From Methylobacterium platani (GTDB taxonomy: Bacteria; Pseudomonadota; Alphaproteobacteria; Rhizobiales; Beijerinckiaceae), in assembly GCF_001653715.1 (NCBI RefSeq), contig NZ_LWHQ01000046.1, forward strand, positions 1-52,209: a stretch of 52,209 nt of DNA, given 5' to 3'. Positions 9,926-17,091 of the stretch are shown piece by piece (the first letter of the stretch is position 1; each line of letters opens with the position of its first letter). The position numbers were made by a program, and so were the translations under genes. The notes under the pieces were generated by a model. It searched no databases. It saw only the letters and a program-made list of their open reading frames with translations, and was not told the origin of the DNA.

Positions 9926-9960
9926 ACTGTCTGCAGTTTTAGTATTCGAAAGCAGACAGT
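9926..9960. promoter_or_regulatory. Candidate operator of the GntR/FCD regulator
   Basis: A perfect 9-base inverted repeat, ACTGTCTGC (9926-9934) and GCAGACAGT (9952-9960), with 17 bases between. The half-site ACTGTC occurs once more at 9919-9924, overlapping the candidate -10 box. The layout (promoter, then palindrome, then the regulator gene at 10011) fits negative autoregulation. Confidence 0.45.
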
Positions 9961-10010
9961 TGGTTTTCGATCCGCCCCGGCGCGTGCCGCCCGCAGGAGG
10001 AAGACCGTTC

Positions 10011-10760
10011 ATGTCGCGATTGCCGGAGACGGGCGCCGTGCAGAGGCTGATCGACACGCTGAGCTTGTCCGATCAGGTGCAGCACTATTTGCTGGATGCG
10101 TTGACCTCCGGGCGCCTGCGCCCGGGCGACCGCATCAACGAGGCCGAGCTCGCCCGCACGCTCGGCATCAGCCGCAACCCGGTGCGGGAGGCGGTCTCGG
10201 GGCTCGCCCAGCGCGGCTTCCTGGTCTCGGCACCGCGGCGTGGCCATTTCCTGCGCCGGTTCACGCGGCAGGACGTCGACGACGTGTTCTCGTTCCGGAT
10301 CTGCGTCGAATCCTTCGCGATCCGCCAGGCGCTGCCGCGGATGCGCCGGCCCGACCACGACGACCTCGCGCGCCTCGTCGAGCGCATGATCGCGGCGGCC
10401 CGGGCCGGGCGGCTCGCCGAGCTGCACCAGGCCGACATGGCCCTGCACCGGCGGATCTGCGAATTGTCCGGCAACCGCCAGACCCTGCGGGCGCATGAGG
10501 GCATCGACACCGAGGTCCAGATGCTGATCGCCTACGTCGATCTCGAGCGCGAGCCGCCGCTGCACTCGGCGCTGGCCCACCTGCCGGTCGTCGAGGCGCT
10601 GGCCTCCGGCGACGTCGAGCGCTCGGTGACGGCGATGCAGCACCACCTCGAGACGACCTGGGCCTTCGTCCACCGGATGTACGGCCGGACCGGCCGCGGC
10701 GAGCCGCTGATCGATGCCGGGGACGTCCCGCCGAGCCAGGTCCGGAGGATACGGGGATGA
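10011..10760 (+). CDS. GntR-family regulator with FCD ligand domain
   Basis: 249 residues from ATG 10011, preceded by GCAGGAGG (9993-10000). Residues about 20-85 form the GntR winged helix: QHYLLDALTSGRLRPGD, INEAELARTLGISRNPVREAVSGL and GFLVSAPRRGHFLRRF. The C-terminal FCD domain has an R at FRICVESFAIR, the metal-binding DMALHRRI region and a terminal HHLE histidine pair. FCD regulators typically repress catabolic operons until a carboxylic acid effector binds. It overlaps the next small gene by 4 bases (ATGA), so the two are translated together. Likely targets are hyuAB upstream or the importer operon downstream. Confidence 0.88.
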   Translation: MSRLPETGAVQRLIDTLSLSDQVQHYLLDALTSGRLRPGDRINEAELARTLGISRNPVREAVSGLAQRGFLVSAPRRGHFLRRFTRQDVDDVFSFRICVESFAIRQALPRMRRPDHDDLARLVERMIAAARAGRLAELHQADMALHRRICELSGNRQTLRAHEGIDTEVQMLIAYVDLEREPPLHSALAHLPVVEALASGDVERSVTAMQHHLETTWAFVHRMYGRTGRGEPLIDAGDVPPSQVRRIRG

Positions 10761-10957
10761 AGTTCGCGCAAAACCGGCTCTACGTCGAGAGCTACGCCAA
10801 GTGCCCGAATTGCGGCATCCTCCTCTACGAGAACCCGGCCAACGAGGCGCCCGACACGGTGCGGGCCGATGGAAGGATTTATTGCTCCGCCTGGTGCGTC
10901 GACTGGGAGCGGAAGCGGGAGGCGCGGCGTCGGGAGGCTGGCGAGGCGGGTTCTTAG
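10757..10957 (+). CDS. Small zinc-ribbon-like protein of unknown function
   Basis: 66 residues, start ATG overlapping the GntR stop by 4 bases. It has four cysteines arranged as CPNCG (16-20) and CSAWC (43-47), a classic zinc-knuckle pattern, then a strongly basic helix ERKREARRREAG. No known domain is recognisable with certainty. Coupling to the regulator and closeness to the acetone-carboxylase-like hyuAB pair suggest a small accessory subunit: acetone carboxylase has a small gamma subunit with CxxC pairs. It could equally be a regulator partner. The translational overlap argues strongly that it is a real gene. Confidence 0.7.
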   Translation: MKFAQNRLYVESYAKCPNCGILLYENPANEAPDTVRADGRIYCSAWCVDWERKREARRREAGEAGS

Positions 10958-11048
10958 TCAATCATGAGTCGTTGAGTTCGGATATTGAATTGATTTTCTG
11001 TAAGTGCGCGTCGGTTCATGTGCTGGATTTTCGAAGTAAGGCACGCTT

Positions 11049-11226
11049 CCCCTCTCCCGTGCGGGAGAGGGGCCGGGGGAACGAAGATCCCGCGTGAGGG
11101 TGCAACGGTTCCGTGAAGAACACCGAACGCCGTGCTCGCAGCACCACACTGGGAGCCTGATTCAGGACCGTAGCACCCTCGCGCGATCTCCGATCGCCCC
11201 TACCCCTCGCCGACACGGGAGAGGGG
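11049..11226. repeat. 178-bp imperfect extragenic palindrome
   Basis: The element begins with a perfect 10-base stem and 4-base loop of its own (11049-11072) and ends with an inverted, imperfect copy of it (11203-11226). The outer 60 bases of both halves are complementary throughout with a one-base slip: GAGGGTGC and a CGGT motif in the left half recur as ACCG and GCACCCTC in the right. The centre is a small palindrome GTGCT-CGC-AGCAC (11132-11144). It occupies the middle of the 448-base gap 10958-11405; the first 90 bases of that gap are A+T-rich and may hold the promoter of the importer operon, and no gene is seen in the gap. Confidence 0.65.
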
Positions 11227-11405
11227 AGCCTGCGCCTTTCCGTCATGGCCAGGACCTGACGGACGCCGGGTTCGGGCACCGGAGCGAGACATTCACCGCG
11301 GCCCCGGGCCGCGAACGGGCGCGGCTGCCTCGGGCTCCGCCCCGGGGACGTGCGACCAGACCAGAGGCGGCCGGTGCGCCCGGCCTTCAGGCAGGAGGAC
11401 CAACG

Positions 11406-12602
11406 ATGACGGGAAAGCGGATCATCGGCGCGGTGCTGGCCACGGCCCTCGCCCTCGGGGCACGGCCCGCGGCCGCGGCCGACGGCATCACCGTCGGGCT
11501 CGCGGTCGCCTTCTCCGGCTGGATGGAGGCCTATGACGGTGAGGCCGCCAAGATGGCCCAGCTCTGGATCGAGCAGACGAACCAGAAGGGCGGCCTCCTC
11601 GGCAAGCCGATCAAGGTCGTCACCGCCGACACCAAGACCGACCGGGTCGAGGGTGCCAAGGTCGGCAAGCAGCTGATCGACCAGGGCGCCAACCTGCTGC
11701 TGGTCTCGGCCGATTACGATTACGGCGCCCCGGCCGCGCTCCAGGCCCAGAAGGCCGGGGTGGTCTCGGTCTTCATGGGCGCCTCGGACCCGAAGGCCGG
11801 CGTGATCGGCGTCGGACCCTACTCCTTCACCGCCAACAATGCCGGGCAGTTGGAGGGCGCCGTGATGGCCGGCTGGGGCTACGCCAAGAAGGGCGTGCGC
11901 AAGGGCTACATGCTGGTCGACGAGACCATCGAGTACAACAAGTCGGTCTGTGCCGGCTACGAGTGGAATTTTCCGACCGTCGGCGGCAAGATCGTCGGCC
12001 AGGACACCTTCAAGGGTCTCGATCCCACCATCAACTCGCAGATCACCCGTCTCAACGATGCGATCCGGACCGGCGGGGTCGACCACGTGATGCTGTGCTC
12101 GACCAATCCGGGCGCGGCGAGCGCGGTACGCCAGCTGCGGGCGGCCGGGGTGAACCTGCCGGTGTTCAGCGCCACCGCGATGGACGGCACCTACTGGCTC
12201 AACTCGACGCCGGGCCTGAAGGACTTCTACCTGCCGGTCCAGGCGCTGACGGTCGACGACCCGCGTCCCCCGGTGAACGAGCTCACCGCGGCATACGCGA
12301 AGAAATACGGCAAGCCGCCGACGACCCAGTACGCCTACCCGATCTACGCCTTCCTCGAGCTCTGGGCGAAGGCGGTGACGACGGCCGGCACCACCGATGC
12401 CGCCAAGGTCGTGGCCGAGCTCAACAAGGACGACAACGCCCCGACCATCTTGGGTCCGCGCACCTTCACGCCGAAGCTCCACATCCAGACCAAGATGCCG
12501 ATGATCGTCGTCTCGTATGCCGACGGCAAGGAGAGCCCGGTCGAGGAATGGACCATCAAGGACACCATTCCGGACGCGGTCCTCTACCGGCTGAAGAAGT
12601 AG
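11406..12602 (+). CDS. LIV-type ABC importer, periplasmic binding protein
   Basis: 398 residues with an N-terminal signal peptide (MTGKRIIGAVLATALALGARPAAAA, cleavage likely after the AAA run). The mature part starts DGITVGLAVAFSGWM, the first strand of the Peripla_BP_6 (leucine/amide-binding) fold. ATG 11406 follows GCAGGAGG (11391-11398). It is the first gene of a complete importer: ATPases, two permeases and then catabolic genes follow. Proteins of this family bind amino acids, amides or aromatic acids; the catabolic neighbours suggest a nitrogenous compound. Confidence 0.9.
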   Translation: MTGKRIIGAVLATALALGARPAAAADGITVGLAVAFSGWMEAYDGEAAKMAQLWIEQTNQKGGLLGKPIKVVTADTKTDRVEGAKVGKQLIDQGANLLLVSADYDYGAPAALQAQKAGVVSVFMGASDPKAGVIGVGPYSFTANNAGQLEGAVMAGWGYAKKGVRKGYMLVDETIEYNKSVCAGYEWNFPTVGGKIVGQDTFKGLDPTINSQITRLNDAIRTGGVDHVMLCSTNPGAASAVRQLRAAGVNLPVFSATAMDGTYWLNSTPGLKDFYLPVQALTVDDPRPPVNELTAAYAKKYGKPPTTQYAYPIYAFLELWAKAVTTAGTTDAAKVVAELNKDDNAPTILGPRTFTPKLHIQTKMPMIVVSYADGKESPVEEWTIKDTIPDAVLYRLKK

Positions 12603-12634
12603 CCGGCATCTCCCACGCGAAGGACTCGGCCTCC

Positions 12635-13411
12635 ATGCAGCGTGCTTACGTCGAACCGGCGGCCAGGGGCGTCGACCGCTCCCTGACCAACGCCTCGGAG
12701 CTGTCCGCGGACGGGCTCGCGGTGCGCTTCCAGGGTCTCGCGGCGATCGCGGGCGTCAGCCTGACGCTGCAACGCCACGAGGTGTTCGGGCTGATCGGCC
12801 CGAACGGCGCCGGCAAGACGACGCTCGTCAACTGCCTCACCGGCTTCCAGCGCCCGACCGAGGGGAGGGTGCTGCTCGGGGAGGCCGACACCGCGGGCTG
12901 GAACGCGGCGGAGTTCCGCGCCCGCGGCGTCGCCCGCACCTTCCAGGCCGGCCGGCTGTTTCGCGACATGAGCGTGATCGAGAACGTCGAGGTGACGGGG
13001 GCGGGGCTCGGCCTGTCGCTGCGCGCCGCCCGCGAGCACGCCGGGGCGATGCTCGACTGGATCGGGCTCGCCGACAAGGCGGCGCTGCCGGCCGGCGCGC
13101 TGGCCTATACCGACCAGCGCCGCCTCGGCATCGCCCGCGCCCTGGTCCTGTCCCCGGCCTTCGTGCTCCTCGACGAGCCGGCCGCCGGCATGTCGGACGC
13201 CGAATGCGAGGAGCTGATGGAACTCGTCGCGTCGATCCCCGCGACCTTCACCTGCGGCGTCCTCCTGATCGAGCACAACATGCGGGTGGTGATGGGGATC
13301 AGCCGGCGCATCCACGTCCTCGACGGCGGCCGTACCCTGGCGGAGGGCACGCCCGAGGAGATCCAGCGCCACGAGGCGGTGATGGCCGCCTATCTCGGCA
13401 TGGAGGCCTGA
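12635..13411 (+). CDS. livG: LIV-type ABC importer ATPase, LivG-like
   Basis: 258 residues. Walker A is GPNGAGKTT, Walker B is FVLLDEPAAGMSD, and the H-loop is LLIEHNM. The signature loop reads LAYTDQRRLGIARAL; LivG proteins normally have a glycine where T stands, so the signature glycine is replaced. The N-terminal 25 residues before ELSADGLAVRF are not conserved, so translation could begin later. Couples ATP hydrolysis to uptake at the inner membrane together with the LivF-like subunit, whose gene starts 2 bases downstream. Confidence 0.9.
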   Translation: MQRAYVEPAARGVDRSLTNASELSADGLAVRFQGLAAIAGVSLTLQRHEVFGLIGPNGAGKTTLVNCLTGFQRPTEGRVLLGEADTAGWNAAEFRARGVARTFQAGRLFRDMSVIENVEVTGAGLGLSLRAAREHAGAMLDWIGLADKAALPAGALAYTDQRRLGIARALVLSPAFVLLDEPAAGMSDAECEELMELVASIPATFTCGVLLIEHNMRVVMGISRRIHVLDGGRTLAEGTPEEIQRHEAVMAAYLGMEA

Positions 13412-13413
13412 GC

Positions 13414-14166
13414 ATGGCACCCCTCCTCTCGGTCGAGAACATCCAGGTCCGCTACGGCGACCTCGTGGCCCTGCGCGGCGTCTCGCTGTCGGTCGCCGAG
13501 GGCGAGGTCGTCTGCATCATCGGGCCGAACGGCGCCGGCAAGTCGACGACGATGGCCGCCATCGCCGGCGGCGTCGTGCCCCATGCCGGCGACATTCGCC
13601 TCGACGGCGCCAGCATCCGGGGCGAGCGGCCGGAAAAGATCGCCCGGCTCGGTGTCTCGCTGGTGCCGGAGGGGCGCCACGTCTTCGGCACGCTCACGGT
13701 GGAGGAGAACCTCGCCGTCGGCGGCCATCTGCGCGGCGACCGCGCCGCGGCGCGGGCCGACCGCGAGCGCATCCTGTCGCTGCTTCCGCGGCTCGGCGAG
13801 CGCCTGCACAGCCCGGCCGGGCGGCTGTCGGGCGGCGAGCAGCAGATGCTGGCGGTGGCCCGCGCGGTGATGACCCGGCCGCGCCTGCTCCTCGTCGACG
13901 AGCCGTCGCTGGGCCTGGCGCCCAAGATCATCGACCAGATCTACGAGATCCTGCTCGACCTGCGCCGGCAGGCCTCCCTCACCCTGCTCATCAACGAACA
14001 GAGCTCGACCCGCATCCTCAAGCACGCCGACCGCATCTCGGTCCTGCGCGGCGGGCGCATCCAGCTCGAGGGCAGGGCCGCCGACCTGAAGGACGGCGAG
14101 GCGATCCGAGGGGCGTATTTCGGCTTCGGCGAGCGGACGGCCCAACCGGCGGAGGCGAGCGCGTGA
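13414..14166 (+). CDS. livF: LIV-type ABC importer ATPase, LivF-like
   Basis: 250 residues. Walker A GPNGAGKST, the LivF-type PEGRHVFGTLTVEENL segment, a canonical signature LSGGEQQMLAVARA and Walker B LLLVDEPSLGLAP are all present. It forms the second half of the ATPase dimer with the LivG-like protein. It overlaps the livH start by 4 bases. The last 10 residues (ERTAQPAEASA) are a non-conserved tail. Confidence 0.91.
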   Translation: MAPLLSVENIQVRYGDLVALRGVSLSVAEGEVVCIIGPNGAGKSTTMAAIAGGVVPHAGDIRLDGASIRGERPEKIARLGVSLVPEGRHVFGTLTVEENLAVGGHLRGDRAAARADRERILSLLPRLGERLHSPAGRLSGGEQQMLAVARAVMTRPRLLLVDEPSLGLAPKIIDQIYEILLDLRRQASLTLLINEQSSTRILKHADRISVLRGGRIQLEGRAADLKDGEAIRGAYFGFGERTAQPAEASA

Positions 14167-15077
14167 TCCCGTTCCTGCAGAACCTCATCGATGCCGTGAG
14201 CCTCGGGAGCATCTACGCCCTGGTGGCGCTCGGCATCGGGCTCCTGTTCGGCATCCTGCGGCTCATCAACTTCGCCCATGGCGACTTCATCACGGTCGGC
14301 GCCTACGCGCTGATCGTCCCCTCGGCCGACGTCACCGCCCGCCTCCTCATCGGCGGCTGGCCCTGGCCGGTGATGATCCCGACGATCTGCCTGATCGTGA
14401 TCGTGGCGGCCCTCCTCACCGACGCCCTGGTGTTCCGGCCCCTGCGCCGCGCCTCCTCGCCGACCCTGATGATCGCCTCCTTCGCGGTCAGCTACATCAT
14501 CCAGAACGGCGTGCTGATGGCCTATGGCGCGCGGCCGAAGGCCGTCGACCTGTGGAGCGGCGCCAACAGCCAGATCCTGATCGGAGAGCTCAGGGTGCCG
14601 ATGCTCCAGCTCGTCACCCTGGTGGTGACCCTGGTGCTGATGGGCGGCCTGACGCTGTTCCTCAAGAAGACGCCCTACGGCATCCAGATGCGGGCGGCGG
14701 CGGAAGATTTCCGCATGGCGCAGTATCTCGGCGTGCGCGGCAACCTGGTGATCGGCCTCGCCTTCGCGATCAGCGGCATCCTCGCCGGCGTGGTCTCGCT
14801 TCTCACGACCACGCAATCCGGCTCGCTCAGCCACATGATGGGCGTGCCGCTGGCGCTCTTCGCCTTCGTGGCGGTGGTGGTCGGCGGCATGGGCAGCCTC
14901 GTCGGGGCGGTGGTCGGCGGCTTCACCATCGGGCTCATCGTCACGATGCTGCAGGCCTACCTGCCGCCGGACCTGCGCGCCTTCCGCGACGCCTTCGCCT
15001 TCGCCTTCGTGATCCTGGTCCTGCTGGTGCGCCCGAGCGGCCTCGTGCCGGCCCGCAGCACGATCGAGCGCGTCTGA
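14163..15077 (+). CDS. livH: LIV-type ABC importer permease, LivH-like
   Basis: 304 residues, hydrophobic over nearly the whole length (about eight membrane segments). It starts with GTG at 14163 inside the livF stop. Characteristic blocks are SLGSIYALVALGIGLLFGILRLINFAHGD near the N-terminus and VGGMGSLVGAVVGG near residue 240. It forms the inner-membrane channel with LivM. Confidence 0.92.
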   Translation: MIPFLQNLIDAVSLGSIYALVALGIGLLFGILRLINFAHGDFITVGAYALIVPSADVTARLLIGGWPWPVMIPTICLIVIVAALLTDALVFRPLRRASSPTLMIASFAVSYIIQNGVLMAYGARPKAVDLWSGANSQILIGELRVPMLQLVTLVVTLVLMGGLTLFLKKTPYGIQMRAAAEDFRMAQYLGVRGNLVIGLAFAISGILAGVVSLLTTTQSGSLSHMMGVPLALFAFVAVVVGGMGSLVGAVVGGFTIGLIVTMLQAYLPPDLRAFRDAFAFAFVILVLLVRPSGLVPARSTIERV

Positions 15078-16156
15078 TGGGAACCGCGATGCGCCATCTC
15101 GCCCGCCATCAGACGCCGCTCCTGCTGATCCTGCTCCTCGGGCTCGTCGCCGCCCTCAGCCTCGTCGGCGGCGACGCCGTGCAGGTGACGCTGACCGAGA
15201 TGTTCATCCGGGTCGTCGTCGTGGTCGGCCTGTTCGTCTTCATCGGCAATTCCGGCATCATCTCCTTCGGCCAGGTCGGCTTCATGTGCATCGGGGCCTA
15301 CGCGGCGGCCTGGGCCACCGCCGAGCCGTCGTTCAAGCAGATCATGCTGCAAGGCCTGCCGGCGGTGCTGCAGGAGAACCAGCTCCCGTTCTGGGCCGCG
15401 ATCCTGGGGGCGGTCCTCCTGCCGGCCGTCGTCGCCTTCGGGCTCGGCCTCGCGATCATGCGGCTGTCGGGGACGGCGGCCTCGATCGCCACCTTCGCCT
15501 TCCTGATCATCGTCAACAGCGTCTACGCCAACTGGGATTCGGTCACCGCCGGCGTCAGCTCGATCGTCGGCATCCCGACGGTGGTCGGCCCCTGGACCGC
15601 CTACGCCTTCGCGGGGCTGGCGATCCTGGCCGCCTACGGGTTCCAGGTCTCGCGCTTCGGCCTGATGCTGCGGGCCTCCCGCGACGACGAGGCCGCGGCG
15701 CGCGCCTCGGCCGTGAAGGTGGTGCGGATGCGGCTCGTCGCCTTCGTGCTCAGCGCCGCGATCACCGGGATGGGCGGCGGTCTCTACGCCCAGTTCCTCG
15801 GCATCCTGACGGTCGATCCGTTCTACCTCAGCCTGTCCTTCATCACGATCGCCATGCTGGTGGTCGGCGGCCAGGCGAGCCTCACCGGGGCGGTCACGGG
15901 GGTCGTCGCGGTGACGGCGGTGGTCGAGGTCCTGCGCCTCCTCGAGCGCGGGATATCCCTCGGCGGAACCACCCTGGCCCTGCCCGCCGGCAGCCAGGAG
16001 ATCGGGCTCGGCCTCGTCATGGCGCTGATCCTGATCTTCCGTCCGAACGGCCTCAGCCGCGGACGCGAGCTTGTCCTGCCCTCGGCCGGGCCGGCCCCCG
16101 CCGGCCTCACCCCGGCCGAAGGCGGCGTCGTGACAGCCCCCGGAGGACGCCCGTGA
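15077..16156 (+). CDS. livM: LIV-type ABC importer permease, LivM-like
   Basis: 359 residues with about ten hydrophobic segments; the family motif NSGIISFGQVGFMCIGAYAA lies around residues 60-80, and VGGQASLTGAVTG around 265. The start ATG shares one base with the livH stop. The final 35 residues after FRPNGLSRGRE form a proline/glycine-rich cytoplasmic tail. The stop overlaps the GTG start of the transaminase gene by 4 bases, tying uptake to catabolism in one operon. Confidence 0.92.
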   Translation: MGTAMRHLARHQTPLLLILLLGLVAALSLVGGDAVQVTLTEMFIRVVVVVGLFVFIGNSGIISFGQVGFMCIGAYAAAWATAEPSFKQIMLQGLPAVLQENQLPFWAAILGAVLLPAVVAFGLGLAIMRLSGTAASIATFAFLIIVNSVYANWDSVTAGVSSIVGIPTVVGPWTAYAFAGLAILAAYGFQVSRFGLMLRASRDDEAAARASAVKVVRMRLVAFVLSAAITGMGGGLYAQFLGILTVDPFYLSLSFITIAMLVVGGQASLTGAVTGVVAVTAVVEVLRLLERGISLGGTTLALPAGSQEIGLGLVMALILIFRPNGLSRGRELVLPSAGPAPAGLTPAEGGVVTAPGGRP

Positions 16157-17076
16157 CCGAAACGCCCCCACCCTGGTCGGCCGGCGCCGCCTATCTCGAC
16201 GGCCGCTTCATGCCGATCGCCGAAGCCGCGATCCCGATCACCGACTGGGGCTATCGCCGCTCCGACGTGACCTACGACGTCGTCGGCGTGCGCGACGGTG
16301 CCTTCTTCCGGCTCGACGACCACATCCGGCGCTTCCGCGCCTCGATGGAGACCTTCCGGCTCGCCCCCCCGGAGGACGACGCGGCGATCGCGCGGGTGCT
16401 GCATCGCTGCGTCGCCCTCGCGGGCCTGCGCGACGCCTACGTGGCGATGGACTGCCTGCGCGGGCGCCCGCCCGCCGGGCAGCCCTACCATCCGGCCTAT
16501 GCCCGCAACTACCTGGCGGCCTTCGCCCTGCCGTGGATCTCCCTGGTGCGGCCCGACGTGATGGAGCGCGGCGCCCACCTCGTCGTCGCCGAGACCTTGC
16601 GCATCCCGGCCCGCTCGGTCGATCCGCGGGCGAAGAACTTCCACTGGGCCGACCTGACCCGCGGCCAGTTCGAGGCTCATGACCGCGGCGCGGATTTCTG
16701 CGTCCTCCTCGACGAGGACGGCCACGTCACGGAAGGGCCGGGCTTCAACCTGTTCGTCGTCGCCGACGGACGGCTCGCCACGCCCGATGCCGGCGTGCTC
16801 GAAGGGCTGACGCGCCAGTCGGTGATCGAGCTCGCCCGCGAGATGGCCCTCGATGTCGCGATCCGGACGGTCACCGCGGCGGAGCTGCGCGACGCCGACG
16901 AGATCCTGCTCGTCACCACCGCCGGCGGGATCATGCCGGCCTCGCGCATCGACGGCCGGATCATGGGCAACGACCGGCCCGGCCCGGTCTTCCGGCGCCT
17001 GTACGACGCCTTCTGGGACAAGCGCGCCCGAGGCTGGCACGCCACCCCGGTCGACTACGCCTCCGGCACCATCTGA
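16153..17076 (+). CDS. Class IV PLP transaminase, (R)-amine transaminase-like
   Basis: 307 residues, fold-type IV. The pattern RRSDVTYDVVGVRDGAFFRL (36-55) followed by DDHIRRFRASM resembles the fungal and bacterial (R)-selective amine transaminases (SDLTYDV...WDGRFFRLDDH) more than branched-chain or D-alanine transaminases. The PLP lysine is in RAKNFHWADLTRG, with the cofactor-phosphate loop TEGPGFNLFVV and TTAGGIMP further on. It starts at GTG 16153, overlapping livM. Such enzymes move the amino group of an (R)-amine or D-amino acid to a keto acid. Placement between importer and HyuAB suggests it handles the imported substrate or a breakdown product. The substrate is inferred only by family resemblance. 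Confidence 0.83.
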   Translation: MTETPPPWSAGAAYLDGRFMPIAEAAIPITDWGYRRSDVTYDVVGVRDGAFFRLDDHIRRFRASMETFRLAPPEDDAAIARVLHRCVALAGLRDAYVAMDCLRGRPPAGQPYHPAYARNYLAAFALPWISLVRPDVMERGAHLVVAETLRIPARSVDPRAKNFHWADLTRGQFEAHDRGADFCVLLDEDGHVTEGPGFNLFVVADGRLATPDAGVLEGLTRQSVIELAREMALDVAIRTVTAAELRDADEILLVTTAGGIMPASRIDGRIMGNDRPGPVFRRLYDAFWDKRARGWHATPVDYASGTI

Positions 17077-17091
17077 CGAAGGGAGGACGCC

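Noticed and set aside
11094..11405. Upstream extension of the LIV binding protein
   Set aside because: It runs through the palindromic element. A signal peptide and a strong ribosome site fix the start at 11406.
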